From CAZNKO01 sp964573855 (GTDB taxonomy: Bacteria; Patescibacteriota; Patescibacteriia; UBA9934; GWF2-40-263), in NCBI GenBank assembly GCA_964573855.1, contig CAZNKO010000001.1, positions 1-64,000 on the forward strand: DNA of 64,000 bases, written 5' to 3'. Position 1 is the stretch's first letter. Each line of letters begins with the position of its first letter. The translations under genes were made by a program, and so were the position numbers. Of this stretch, positions 46,778 to 55,625 are shown piece by piece. The notes under the pieces are model-generated. The model was not told the DNA's origin. It saw only the letters and a list, made by a program, of their open reading frames with translations, and did not search any database.

Positions 46778-48568
46778 TTAGATGAATCCGCCCGCCTGAA
46801 TATTCCACAAACGCTGATATGTGCCAACCTCTTCGAGAAGTTGTTGATGGGTTCCCATCTCGATAATTTTTCCGTTTTGCATGACCACAATCCGATCCAT
46901 TTTCATGATGGTGGAGAGGCGATGGGCGATCACCATGACGGTCTTTCCCCGCATAAGCTCGGCGAGCGACTCTTGAATAAGGAGCTCTGATTCGGAATCA
47001 AGACTTGAGGTCGCCTCATCAAGCACGAGGATCGGCGCGTTCTTCAAGATGGCCCGCGCAATCGCGACACGTTGACGCTCACCACCCGAAAGTTTGACGC
47101 CGCGTTCGCCAACATAGGTATCATACCCCTGTGGAAGCGCACGGATGAACTCATGACAGCGCGCTTTTTTCGCAGCCGCGATTATTTCTTTTTCTGTTGC
47201 TTTCGGCTGCCCATAACGGATATTCTCTCCAAGGCTCCGATGGAACAAGATCGGTTCTTGAGGAACAAAACTGACCGCACGCCACAAACTCTCAAGGGTA
47301 ACCGCGGCAATATTTTGTCCATCAATCTCAATCGTCCCGGCTGTTAAATCAAATAAGCGTAACAAAAGTTTCGTGACCGTACTTTTCCCTGCGCCCGAAG
47401 GGCCTACCAACGCGACCTTCTCCCCGGCTTGGACGGAAAGATGAAAACCATGCAAGACGCCGAGTTCTTCTCGGTAATGGAATGAAATGTTTTTAAATTC
47501 GATCACTCCGCGTTCGACACGCAGCGCTTTTGCTCCTTTCACGTCGCTCACTTCGTGTGGAGTCTCAAATACATGCACCATCTCTGACGCTTGAGCACTC
47601 AATTCAAACAGCCGGCGAACATGGCGGCCGAAATCCCAAAGTTTTCCAATCATTTGAATAATGAATGCCTGAATCAAGGCGAGATCGCCAACGGTGAGCG
47701 AGCCAGCCCCCCACGCACGCACGGCAAGATACACAATGGCAATTTCCAGCATAATGAAAAATGCCACTTGGATCGCCGTGATGATTTCCGATAAATTCCA
47801 AGTGAATCGCCATAGGTGCGCAAAATTGCCCACGGCGTTGCCGTACCGTTTTTCCTCGGCAGAATAGGCCGCAAAAAATTTCACGTTCAAACTGTTGGAG
47901 ATGACGTCGGAAAGCTCACCAACCATGTGCGAATCTGCTTCACTCTTCATTTCGTCATATTTGAGTTTCCAAATAGCGAGACGATAATTCACGAAGAGAT
48001 ACATAACAACCCACACAAACATCAACCCTCCTAAAAACATACTACGCGTCGTGAGCGAGATGATGGCGCCTGTAAGGATCATCGCGAGCGGAATGAACTC
48101 CCACTGCACCATCTCGTGTAATTCTAAAAACGAATCCACAAACCGGTTGAGTTGTCGCACAAGGGAGCCGGCAAATTGATCTGTAAAAAAACGATACGAA
48201 TGACGGATCAGATACGAGAACGACTGCTGGTGCAAACGCTCTGACGCCTTCGGAATGGCCCAGGCGGTTAAAAACCCAGAAATTCGCCAAATAAAAAATC
48301 CCGAAACGGAAACAACCGCGAGCCAAACGACGACCTGTATGGCCTGTGTGACAGCTGTGGGAGACGGCGGAACACTAGAGACAATGTCAAAAAGAAGTTT
48401 GTAAATCCAAGGAATAGCAATCCCGCTCGCCGAAGCGATGATCACGACAACAACAGCCAGAACAAACGGCCACCGCATGCCGTGTAACAAACGATTATAA
48501 GTGCGCCACACCTCGCCGAGGGATACGTTTCCGGCGTACGGGGCTGATCTCACTAATCTTTTTGCCAT
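46778..48568 (-). CDS. ABC exporter, fused transmembrane and ATPase domains
   Basis: 596 aa half-transporter. Six-helix membrane domain (about 30-330), then the ATPase domain with Walker A LVGPSGAGKSTVTKLLLRLF, Q-loop SFVPQEPILF, signature VKLSGGERQRVAIARAI, Walker B PILVLDEATSSLDSES and H-loop VIAHRLSTIMKMDRIV. MsbA/lipid-exporter-like by form; the substrate is not evident. It could work as a homodimer. Confidence 0.92.
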   Translation of the reverse strand: MAKRLVRSAPYAGNVSLGEVWRTYNRLLHGMRWPFVLAVVVVIIASASGIAIPWIYKLLFDIVSSVPPSPTAVTQAIQVVVWLAVVSVSGFFIWRISGFLTAWAIPKASERLHQQSFSYLIRHSYRFFTDQFAGSLVRQLNRFVDSFLELHEMVQWEFIPLAMILTGAIISLTTRSMFLGGLMFVWVVMYLFVNYRLAIWKLKYDEMKSEADSHMVGELSDVISNSLNVKFFAAYSAEEKRYGNAVGNFAHLWRFTWNLSEIITAIQVAFFIMLEIAIVYLAVRAWGAGSLTVGDLALIQAFIIQMIGKLWDFGRHVRRLFELSAQASEMVHVFETPHEVSDVKGAKALRVERGVIEFKNISFHYREELGVLHGFHLSVQAGEKVALVGPSGAGKSTVTKLLLRLFDLTAGTIEIDGQNIAAVTLESLWRAVSFVPQEPILFHRSLGENIRYGQPKATEKEIIAAAKKARCHEFIRALPQGYDTYVGERGVKLSGGERQRVAIARAILKNAPILVLDEATSSLDSESELLIQESLAELMRGKTVMVIAHRLSTIMKMDRIVVMQNGKIIEMGTHQQLLEEVGTYQRLWNIQAGGFI

Positions 48569-48612
48569 AAATCGCCTCTATCGTATCACACGGGCTCTAT
48601 CAAAAATAATCG

Positions 48613-48651
48613 CAATAAAAAGACAGGAGCATAACTCCCGTCTTTTTTTGT
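48613..48651. terminator. Terminator of the rpsL-rpsG-fusA operon
   Basis: Minus strand GACGGGAG-TTATG-CTCCTGTC then TTTTTATTG; plus strand also ends in a T run. Lies between fusA and the ABC gene. Confidence 0.85.
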
Positions 48652-48653
48652 TC

Positions 48654-50744
48654 TTACCGGCGAATCGTGCCGGCGCGGGCTTCGACGATTTCTTTTGCGA
48701 CGTTCCCGGGAATCTCTTCGTAGTGATGGAATTCCATGGTGTAGGAGGCGCGGCCTTGCGTGATCGAGCGGAGGGTGGTCGCATAGCCGAACATTTCAGC
48801 AAGCGGCACGTAGGCCACGGCGACCTTGGCTCCGGCCCGGTCGCCCATTTCCTGAATCTGCCCGCGCTTGGCGTTCAAGTCGCCGACCACGGGGCCCATG
48901 AACTCTTCCGGCGTGATGGTTTCGACCCTCATCATGGGTTCAAGAAGGACCAGTCCGGCTTTTTTCGCGGCGTCCTGAAACGCCATGGATCCCGCAATCT
49001 TAAAGGCGGCCTCGGACGAGTCCACTTCATGGTAGGAGCCGTCAAAAAGTGTCACCTTCACGTCGAGAACGGGGTAGCCGGCCAAGACACCGCGGTCCGC
49101 AGCCTCGTGCGCCCCTTTTTCGATTGGGTTGATGTATTCGCGGGGCACGGCACCGCCTTTGATCGCGTCTTCAAATTCAAATCCTTTGCCCGGCTCGCTC
49201 TTTTCCAAACGGAGAAGACAATGACCGTATTGTCCGCGGCCGCCGGTCTGGCGAATATATTTACCCTCGCCTTCGGCCGAGCCCTTAATCGTTTCACGGT
49301 AGGACACCTGGGGTTTGCCCACATTTGCTTCGACCCCGTATTCGCGTTTCATGCGGTCGACAATGATCTCGAGGTGCAGCTCTCCCATGCCGGAGATGAT
49401 GACTTGGCTTGTTTCCTCGTCAGTCCGGACGCGAAACGTCGGGTCCTCTTCCGCCAGTTTCTGGAGCGCGACTCCCATTTTTTCTTGATCCTGTTTGGTC
49501 TTTGGTTCAATCGCAATCGAAATGACCGGCTCCGGAAAGACAATGGCTTCGAGCTGGGCCGGATGCTCCGGATCGCAGAGCGTGTGCCCGGTGAATGTAT
49601 TTTTCAACCCCACTGCGGCCGCGATGTCGCCCGCATACACTTCATCCACTTCGGTCCGGGCATTAGCATGCAGACGCACAATGCGCCCGATGCGTTCACG
49701 CTCGCCCGTACTTGAATTCAGGACATAAGAACCCGCTTTGATGCGGCCGGAATAGACACGAAAGAATGCAAGCTTTCCCACGAACGGATCTGCGGCAATC
49801 TTAAAGGCGAGGGCGGTAAACGGTTCATCGTCCGCGGCCTTGCGGATGAGTTCGACCGAGGGGTCGCCGGGCTCAAAGGCTTTGATGGGCGGAATGTCGA
49901 GCGGACTCGGCAGATAATCCACAATCGCGTCGAGGAGGAGCTGAACGCCTTTGTTCTTGAGCGCAGATCCGCACAGCACCGGATAAATTTCCGTCTGAAC
50001 AGTGGCGCGGCGCAGGGCGGACATGAGCTCTTCGATCCTGATCTCTTTTCCATCCAAAAATTTGGACGTAAGTGCGTCGTCGGTTTCGGCAATTGCCTCA
50101 ACCAATTTTCCGCGCCACGTTTTGGCAGACTCAAGGTATTCGGCCGGGATCTCGACCTCGTCAATCACCTTCCCGAGTTCGTCGCGGTACAGAAACGCCC
50201 TCATCTTCAAGAGATCGATGATACCGTTGAAGCCCCCCTCCGTGCCGATCGGCAGCTGGATGGGGTGGGCCTTTTTTGAGAGACGAGTCCAAATGGATTC
50301 AATGTCCTTGAAAAAATCGGCGCCGGTCCGATCGAGTTTGTTGACGAAACACAACCGAGGCACGCGATAATCTTCCGCATAACGCCAGTTGGTTTCGGAC
50401 TGGGGTTCGACGCCCGAAACGCCGTCAAACACCATGACCGCGCCGTCCAAGACGCGCAGCGAGCGCTTCACCTCGACCGTAAAATCGATATGCCCCGGCG
50501 TGTCGATCAGGTTCAACTGGTGACCTTTCCAAAAACAGGTCGTGGCCGCGGCAGTAATCGTAATCCCGCGCTCGCGCTCCTGTTCCATCCAGTCCATCGT
50601 GGCCTCTCCTTCGTGCACCTCGCCGATCTTATGCTTTTTCCCGGTATAGAAAAGCACGCGCTCGGACGTGGTAGTCTTGCCGGCGTCAATGTGGGCGATG
50701 ATCCCGAAGTTGCGGGTTTTCTCAAGAGAATACTCTCGGGGCAT
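48654..50744 (-). CDS. fusA: Elongation factor G
   Basis: Ribosomal translocase. 696 aa. GIIAHIDAGKTTTSERVLFY, NLIDTPGHIDFTVEVKRSLR, FVNKLDRTGADFF, and later domains GGRGQYGHCLLRLEKSEPG, ECRD-like APVLDVKVTLFDGSYHEVDS (seen as PVLDVKVTLFDGSYHEVDS) and EFMGPVVGDLNAKRGQIQ. The start codon is preceded by TGTAGTGAGCCTGTCGAAC, a short repeat found also before rplR. Confidence 0.98.
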   Translation of the reverse strand: MPREYSLEKTRNFGIIAHIDAGKTTTSERVLFYTGKKHKIGEVHEGEATMDWMEQERERGITITAAATTCFWKGHQLNLIDTPGHIDFTVEVKRSLRVLDGAVMVFDGVSGVEPQSETNWRYAEDYRVPRLCFVNKLDRTGADFFKDIESIWTRLSKKAHPIQLPIGTEGGFNGIIDLLKMRAFLYRDELGKVIDEVEIPAEYLESAKTWRGKLVEAIAETDDALTSKFLDGKEIRIEELMSALRRATVQTEIYPVLCGSALKNKGVQLLLDAIVDYLPSPLDIPPIKAFEPGDPSVELIRKAADDEPFTALAFKIAADPFVGKLAFFRVYSGRIKAGSYVLNSSTGERERIGRIVRLHANARTEVDEVYAGDIAAAVGLKNTFTGHTLCDPEHPAQLEAIVFPEPVISIAIEPKTKQDQEKMGVALQKLAEEDPTFRVRTDEETSQVIISGMGELHLEIIVDRMKREYGVEANVGKPQVSYRETIKGSAEGEGKYIRQTGGRGQYGHCLLRLEKSEPGKGFEFEDAIKGGAVPREYINPIEKGAHEAADRGVLAGYPVLDVKVTLFDGSYHEVDSSEAAFKIAGSMAFQDAAKKAGLVLLEPMMRVETITPEEFMGPVVGDLNAKRGQIQEMGDRAGAKVAVAYVPLAEMFGYATTLRSITQGRASYTMEFHHYEEIPGNVAKEIVEARAGTIRR

Positions 50745-50770
50745 AGTTCGACAGGCTCACTACAAGTATC

Positions 50771-51238
50771 TTAACGGGCGAAATGAGCAAACGCGCGGTT
50801 CGCCTCGGCCATGCGCTGCACGTCCATTCTCTTCTTCACCGCTTCCCCTTCGTTGTTTGCGGCCGCGACAATTTCGTCCGCGAGCTTTTCCGCCATGGGC
50901 CGGCCCTTCTTCGAACGGGTCGCCTCGAGAATCCAGCGATACGCCAAAATATAGCGCCGCTCGCCGCGCACGGGCATCGGCACCTGATAATTGGCGCCCC
51001 CGACGCGCTTGGATTTCACTTCCAAAGACGGCATCACATTCTTGAGCGCCGTATCGAACACTTCGACGGGGCTCTTTTTTGTTTTCTCCCCCATGAGATC
51101 GAACGCGCGATACACGATTTCCTGCGCCGTGGATTTCTTGCCGTCGCGCATCACGTAATTAATGAGTTTCGTAACCAAAACATTCCCGTACTTTTCGTCG
51201 GGAATGAGAACGCGCCTGGGAGCTTGCTTGCCTCGCAT
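50771..51238 (-). CDS. rpsG: Small ribosomal subunit protein uS7
   Basis: 155 aa. MRGKQAPRRVLIPDEKYGNV, LVTKLINYVMRDGKKSTAQE, PSLEVKSKRVGGANYQVPMP, LADEIVAAANNEGEAVKKRM. Second gene of the rpsL-rpsG-fusA operon. Confidence 0.97.
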   Translation of the reverse strand: MRGKQAPRRVLIPDEKYGNVLVTKLINYVMRDGKKSTAQEIVYRAFDLMGEKTKKSPVEVFDTALKNVMPSLEVKSKRVGGANYQVPMPVRGERRYILAYRWILEATRSKKGRPMAEKLADEIVAAANNEGEAVKKRMDVQRMAEANRAFAHFAR

Positions 51239-51326
51239 ATTATGAAGGGAACTCGACGGATTTTCTTCCCCCTGCGATGGGGTACTCCGTCGGAAGAATT
51301 AATTTCTACTTTCTACATTCTACCTT

Positions 51327-51746
51327 CTACTTTTTTGGCTTCTTATTGCCGTAGAGCGATCGGCTACGACGCCGCGCATCAACGCCTTGGGCATCGTACA
51401 CGCCGCGCACGATGTGGTAGCGCACACCCGGCAGGTCTTTCACGCGGCCGCCGCGCACGAGCACGATCGAGTGCTCCTGCAGGTTGTGGCCTTCGCCGCC
51501 AATATAGGCGGTTACTTCCATGCCATTCGAAAGACGCACACGCGCAATCTTCCGAATGGCCGAGTTCGGCTTTTTCGGCGTCATGGTTGTCACTTTGACA
51601 CACACGCCGCGCTTGAACGCGTTCCCGCGGTCGACTTCATTGCGCTTGCGATGCAAAGAATCGAGCGTGAATTGCATCGCCGGCGCTTTGCTCTTCGATT
51701 TGGACGAATGACGTCCTTTGCGGATCAATTGCTGGACGGTAGGCAT
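51327..51746 (-). CDS. rpsL: Small ribosomal subunit protein uS12
   Basis: 139 aa. MPTVQQLIRKGRHSSKSKSK, RGVCVKVTTMTPKKPNSAIR, KIARVRLSNGMEVTAYIGGE, GHNLQEHSIVLVRGGRVKDL, PGVRYHIVRGVYDAQGV. Head of the operon; 88 bp of word repeats and hairpin separate it from rpsG. Confidence 0.98.
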   Translation of the reverse strand: MPTVQQLIRKGRHSSKSKSKAPAMQFTLDSLHRKRNEVDRGNAFKRGVCVKVTTMTPKKPNSAIRKIARVRLSNGMEVTAYIGGEGHNLQEHSIVLVRGGRVKDLPGVRYHIVRGVYDAQGVDARRRSRSLYGNKKPKK

Positions 51747-51817
51747 ATGTGAGAAACGTAGGTGATGGGTGTCAGGTTATAGGTGATGGAACCTGCTCTA
51801 TTCAAAAACGTGGCAGT

Positions 51818-51846
51818 AGAGTACCACCCGCCCCCGGAAACGTCAA
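51818..51846 (-). promoter_or_regulatory. Promoter of the rpsL-rpsG-fusA operon
   Basis: Minus strand TTGACG (51841-51846), 17-bp spacer, TACTCT (51818-51823). Leader of about 65 nt with GGTGATGG/TATAGGTGATGG words. The rest of the 51850-52030 spacer shows a TTTTGTCGCGATCGCGACAAAA palindrome (centre near 51960) and no gene. Confidence 0.8.
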
Positions 51847-51948
51847 TGATTTGACTTTTCGTTTGACTCTTCGTGTCATACGAGAGACAACGCCTGAACC
51901 ATTAAAGTGCCGATCGGACCATTCATGGATCAGCGGTCCGTACCCACT

Positions 51949-51971
51949 TTTGTCGCGATCGCGACAAAAGT
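51949..51971. repeat. Perfect palindrome TTTTGTCGC/GCGACAAAA
   Basis: ACTTTTGTCGCGATCGCGAC continues to AAAAGT, a perfect inverted repeat of 26 bases without loop, in the spacer between rpsL and the site-2 protease gene. Dyad shape could serve as a protein-binding site; no evidence beyond symmetry. Confidence 0.55.
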
Positions 51972-52032
51972 GGACGCGAACTTTCCAACAACGTAATCGT
52001 GGAATGATCGATGTCAAAAAGAAATGTCAACT

Positions 52033-52716
52033 CTAAAGCCCTCCGAAAATGAGGGCGAGAAAATGGTTGCAGCTCGCCTGGAGCAGGAGGTCGCAGGTCG
52101 CGTAGGCCGGACCGGTCACGAAAAAAAACGGATCAAAAGGGGTCAGAAAAGAGATGAGAACCAGAGTGATCAAAATCTGCGGGCCGCGGAAGGCGACGAA
52201 TTCGCGCAGGCGCTGATAGCGGGGATGATCAAAGAGAGCGAAGAAAAGTTTGGAGCCGTCGAGCGGATGGATCGGGACCACGTTGAAAAAAAGAAGGAAC
52301 AGGTTGATGAGGATCGCGAGAAACAAAAAGACGGTCAGGAGATTTATGCTCGTGATGGTTTGATTCCCAACGAGAGCATGAAGCGCGAAAGCGGCAATCA
52401 CGGCGAGAATGAAATTCGAGACAGGACCTGCGAGTGCCACGGCCACACTGTCCCATGTTGGACTTTTTAAATTGTAGGGATTGTACGGGACTGGTTTTGC
52501 CCATCCAAAACCAAACAAGACAAGCGGAATGAACCCGATCGGATCCAGATGCGCGAGCGGGTTCAAGGTCAGCCGCCCTTCCCGCTCCCCGGTCTTGTCC
52601 CCGCGCCATTTCGCGACAAGCGCGTGGCTGAATTCGTGAACCGTAAGCGAGATCAAAATGGCCGCAAGCCATGCCGCGGCAATCGCGGGGCTCGCAAAAA
52701 GAAGTTGAAGAAGCAT
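52033..52716 (-). CDS. Site-2 protease family (M50) membrane metalloprotease
   Basis: 227 aa, about six membrane segments. HEFSH zinc motif in LTVHEFSHALVAKWRGDKTG near the N-terminus, NPLAHLDPIGFIPLVLFGFG, and the third-ligand motif PIHPLDGSKLF. It is the short form without a PDZ domain. Two bases after the murA stop, so co-transcribed with murA. Confidence 0.92.
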   Translation of the reverse strand: MLLQLLFASPAIAAAWLAAILISLTVHEFSHALVAKWRGDKTGEREGRLTLNPLAHLDPIGFIPLVLFGFGWAKPVPYNPYNLKSPTWDSVAVALAGPVSNFILAVIAAFALHALVGNQTITSINLLTVFLFLAILINLFLLFFNVVPIHPLDGSKLFFALFDHPRYQRLREFVAFRGPQILITLVLISFLTPFDPFFFVTGPAYATCDLLLQASCNHFLALIFGGL

Positions 52717-52718
52717 AA

Positions 52719-54023
52719 TTAAATTTGAACCCGTTCAATTTGCGCGCCGATGCCGCGGAGTTTCCCTTCAAGGTTTTCGTAACCGCGCTCCAAATGGTCA
52801 ATGCCCGTAAGCGTGGAAGGCCCTTTGGCAATAAGCGCCGCGACCACAAATGCGAGGCCCGCCCGTATGTCCGGAATCTCCACATCGGTCGCGCGCAATT
52901 CCGTCGCCCCGTTGATGACGGCCGAGTGTTTGTAATTCTGGCCCTTAAACCGGCAATCAATCTCCCCGAGACAATTGCTGAAGAGCGCGATGTCGGCTCC
53001 CATTTTTTTGAGGGCGTCCGTGTAGCCGAACCGCTCCTCGTACACGGTCTCGTGCACGACCGACATTCCTTTGGCTTGGGTGAGAAGAACCACGAACGGC
53101 TGCTGCCAGTCCGTCATGAAACCCGGATGGACGTCCGTCTCAAGTTCCATCCCCTGGAAACCGTTCCTCGCACGGAACACAATACCGTCTTCCTGCACGT
53201 CATAATCTCCGCCGACCTTGCGGACCATGTTCAAAAACGTGATGAGATGCCTGTGCTGGGCGTGTTTGACAAAGATTTCGCCGTGCGTGCCAAGCGCCAT
53301 GCAGGCGTAGGACGCAGCCTCGATGCGGTCGGGCATCGTAGTCATCTCGCATCCATGCAGTTTCTCCACGCCGACAATTTCAATCGAACGGCCGGCGTTG
53401 ACCTGAATGATCGCGCCCATTTTCTGAAGCATCATGATGAGTTCCCGCACTTCCGGCTCACCGGCCGCGTTCCGAATCATCGTGCGACCCTCCGCGAGAA
53501 CGCCGGCAAGGATCGCTGTCTCCGTGGCTCCCACAGACGGATAGGAAAGTTCGATGAGCGCTCCTTTCAGCCGCCCCTGCACCTGCGCATGGTACCCGTC
53601 CGGCGACGCCTTAATCTTCGCCCCCATTTTCCGAAGGGCCACAATATGAAAATTGACCGGCCGGGGCCCGATGCGGTCGCCGCCGACAAGCGGCACGATC
53701 ACCTCGCCGGCTCGATGAAGGAGCGGGGCAAGCGCCAAAATGCTCAACCGATTTTTACGCGACAATTTCCGAACCGACGTCGAAATGATCGTCTTTGCTT
53801 CAAGACGAATCGCGTGCGCATCGGACCATTCGGCCGTGGCGCCAACAGTCGTTAAAAGCTCCCGGGCAAGCCCGGTTTCATGCTGGCGCGGAACATTTTT
53901 AATGATGACCGGGTCCTCCGTGAGGAGCGAGGCGATCATGAACTTCGAGGCCGCATTTTTGGCTCCCGACAATTCTACGGTTCCCTTGAGCGGGACGCCC
54001 CCCGTGATGCGAAACGCATCCAT
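52719..54023 (-). CDS. murA: UDP-N-acetylglucosamine 1-carboxyvinyltransferase, Cys-to-Asp form
   Basis: First committed step of peptidoglycan synthesis. 434 aa. GGVPLKGTVELSGAKNAASK, LLRDVPxI-like PVIIKNVPRQHE, ASKFMIASLLTEDP, and GRLKGALIELSYPSVGATET. The catalytic loop, normally GGCxIGxRPVD, reads GGDRIGPRPVN: Asp replaces the Cys that fosfomycin alkylates. Natural Asp enzymes of this kind are active and fosfomycin-insensitive. Downstream end has RAGLAFVVAALIAKGPSTL and DHLERGYENLEGKLRGIGA. Confidence 0.95.
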   Translation of the reverse strand: MDAFRITGGVPLKGTVELSGAKNAASKFMIASLLTEDPVIIKNVPRQHETGLARELLTTVGATAEWSDAHAIRLEAKTIISTSVRKLSRKNRLSILALAPLLHRAGEVIVPLVGGDRIGPRPVNFHIVALRKMGAKIKASPDGYHAQVQGRLKGALIELSYPSVGATETAILAGVLAEGRTMIRNAAGEPEVRELIMMLQKMGAIIQVNAGRSIEIVGVEKLHGCEMTTMPDRIEAASYACMALGTHGEIFVKHAQHRHLITFLNMVRKVGGDYDVQEDGIVFRARNGFQGMELETDVHPGFMTDWQQPFVVLLTQAKGMSVVHETVYEERFGYTDALKKMGADIALFSNCLGEIDCRFKGQNYKHSAVINGATELRATDVEIPDIRAGLAFVVAALIAKGPSTLTGIDHLERGYENLEGKLRGIGAQIERVQI

Positions 54024-54029
54024 AAAGAA

Positions 54030-54110
54030 TGGACATTAGATATTGGAGATTGGATATTGGATATCTGGTATCCGGTATCTCATATCTCGTGTTTCGAATT
54101 TCATAGAACG
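54030..54110. repeat. Word-repeat spacer (ATTGGATATTGGATATC words)
   Basis: Words GATATTGGAGATTGGATATT followed by GGTATCTCATATCTCG, upstream of murA. Self-complementary over part of its length. Confidence 0.6.
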
Positions 54111-54150
54111 CCGCGTAGTGTTTCAAATGAGGAGAGAAACGTCAAGCAAA

Positions 54151-54367
54151 TCACTCCCAATATTTCTGATCCGAGATGAAGGGGGCGAAGGCGAAGAACA
54201 GACCATGGGCATACGCCTCGGCGCGAGGAAGATGGCCGTTCGTGATCATCCCCATCGCCCCAATCCCGGAACGCACCGAAAACTTTCACGTCAGGAAACA
54301 GCCGCCCAACGACATGTTGAGCGGCCTCCAATTTTGCCTTGTTATGACTTCCAAGAACGATTTTCAC
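54151..54367 (-). pseudogene. Decayed DUF84/YjjX-type NTPase gene
   Basis: The N-terminal frame MKIVLGSHNKAKLEAAQHVV (to VKVFG) is the start of an inosine/xanthosine triphosphatase-type protein. The C-terminal part appears in another frame (MITNGHLPRAEAYAHGLFFA ... FISDQKYWE, stop TGA 54151-54153). The middle, normally about 100 codons, is missing, and the frame is shifted at the join. No working product is expected. Confidence 0.7.
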
Positions 54368-54376
54368 AAAACCAGC

Positions 54377-54418
54377 AGTTTGTAGTTCGTGGTTCGTGGT
54401 TCGTTGATCGTCGTTCGG
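54377..54418. repeat. Word-repeat spacer (GTTCGTGGTTCG words)
   Basis: TAGTTCGTGGTTCGTGGTTCG run between the DoxX gene and the DUF84 remnant (quoted part 54379-54399); same words as 27384-27488. Confidence 0.55.
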
Positions 54419-54419
54419 A

Positions 54420-54815
54420 CTACTTCTTTTTCATTTTGGACTCAAGCGAGCAGACGCCGGGCCCGAGAAGAGCAACGCCGAGGGCTGTCAAAAGAAGCGT
54501 CAGCTCAAGTTGGTATCCCGGATAACCCATTTTCCCCGTCACGAGAATAATCGCAAAAAACATGTCGATCGCAAGGAGATACCCCGCCCACTTCGTCCAA
54601 TATCCGAGAAGCATGGCGAGACCGCCGAGGAGTTCTACGGTCGCGACGAGGTACGCGAGAAAGGGCGCCAAGCCAAGCGTTCCAAAAAAGCCGACCGTGG
54701 CGTCCATATTGGACCACTTCTGCCAGCCGTGGAACAGGAACACAACGGCAAGGGCGAGACGAATGAGGGCAAGCCCGCACATCTCACAGCGCTCTTTGGT
54801 AAACCACTTCAACAT
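54420..54815 (-). CDS. DoxX family membrane protein
   Basis: 131 aa, four transmembrane segments. LIRLALAVVFLFHGWQKWSN, LGLAPFLAYLVATVELLGGL, AMLLGYWTKWAGYLLAIDMF and LLLTALGVALLGPG follow the DoxX/SURF4-like pattern (FlxxGwxK, E-l-xGgl-l-G). Role unclear in this genome; the family is linked to redox and membrane stress functions elsewhere. Confidence 0.85.
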   Translation of the reverse strand: MLKWFTKERCEMCGLALIRLALAVVFLFHGWQKWSNMDATVGFFGTLGLAPFLAYLVATVELLGGLAMLLGYWTKWAGYLLAIDMFFAIILVTGKMGYPGYQLELTLLLTALGVALLGPGVCSLESKMKKK

Positions 54816-54871
54816 AATGATGAAAGGGGTGAAAAATTATGAAAGATAGTCCTATTCTAGCAAGAAGATGA

Positions 54872-54948
54872 TGGTCGGGCTAGCGGGACTTGAACCCGCG
54901 ACCTCTTGCACCCCATGCAAGCGCGCTAGCCAACTGCGCCATAGCCCG
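54872..54948 (-). tRNA. tRNA-Pro (anticodon GGG)
   Basis: 77 nt with encoded CCA on the minus strand. Acceptor CGGGCTA/TAGCCCG with C1-G72 typical of tRNA-Pro, D arm GCGCAGTTGGCTAGCGC, anticodon stem CTTGC/GCAAG with loop ATGGGGT (anticodon GGG), T arm GCGGG-TTCAAGT-CCCGC. Confidence 0.93.
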
Positions 54949-55111
54949 ACAGAATATTCGAAAGAGCGGAGGCGGAAACTGCCTGCCCTCCGGAGCTTTA
55001 GCGAAGGAGGGCGCCATGGCCCAGCGCCGAGAGTGTAACGAAGAAACTCTATTTCAGCAACGATCCCTAAACGCAAAAACAGTCCCGCATTTCGAAATAA
55101 AAAATGCCTTT

Positions 55112-55597
55112 CTAGAGATTGGATTTTTCTTTAAACTCGCGAAAAATTTCTTCACGTTCTTTGTCGGTAATAGGGCAGTTGTCACAACGATACACTCCGC
55201 AAAGCGTTGAATATCCGCCATCGGGTAAAACTATTCTCTCTCCGCACTTGGAGCAGTGGGTCGGTTCAAAAGCCGGCGGATTTGGCAGTTTCTCAAAATT
55301 GTATTCGTTCATGCCGTACCATACATACATCTCCGGCTCAAAGTCATCACGGCACTTTTTGCAAGTTTTCCAACCGCCTTTGTGTTCTTCCACATGATGA
55401 CTGCCGCATAGCGTAAACCGCCTATGATTGCGCGAACAAATGTCGCGCGAATACGAAAACATCACATATTCGCTTTCATCGCCACAGAGCCAATTGCCGC
55501 AGCACTCCGTCTTGTTTCTTAGCTTCTTTGATTTTCCACACAGTCCGCACGGCGGAATCGTGGCTCTTGTTTTCGTTTTCTTTTTTGTCTTCGGCAT
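55112..55597 (-). CDS. Hypothetical multi-zinc-finger protein, 161 aa
   Basis: Contains at least five paired-Cys or Cys/His motifs: CGLCGK, TECCGNWLCG, CGSHHVEEHKGGWKTCKKC, HCSKCGERI and CGVYRCDNC, consistent with several zinc sites. No catalytic motif. Strongly AT-rich relative to the housekeeping genes and next to tRNA-Pro and an AbiE pair, so probably horizontally acquired. Function unknown. Confidence 0.65.
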   Translation of the reverse strand: MPKTKKKTKTRATIPPCGLCGKSKKLRNKTECCGNWLCGDESEYVMFSYSRDICSRNHRRFTLCGSHHVEEHKGGWKTCKKCRDDFEPEMYVWYGMNEYNFEKLPNPPAFEPTHCSKCGERIVLPDGGYSTLCGVYRCDNCPITDKEREEIFREFKEKSNL

Positions 55598-55625
55598 ATT
55601 ATTCCCCTATTTTTTTAACATAGGA

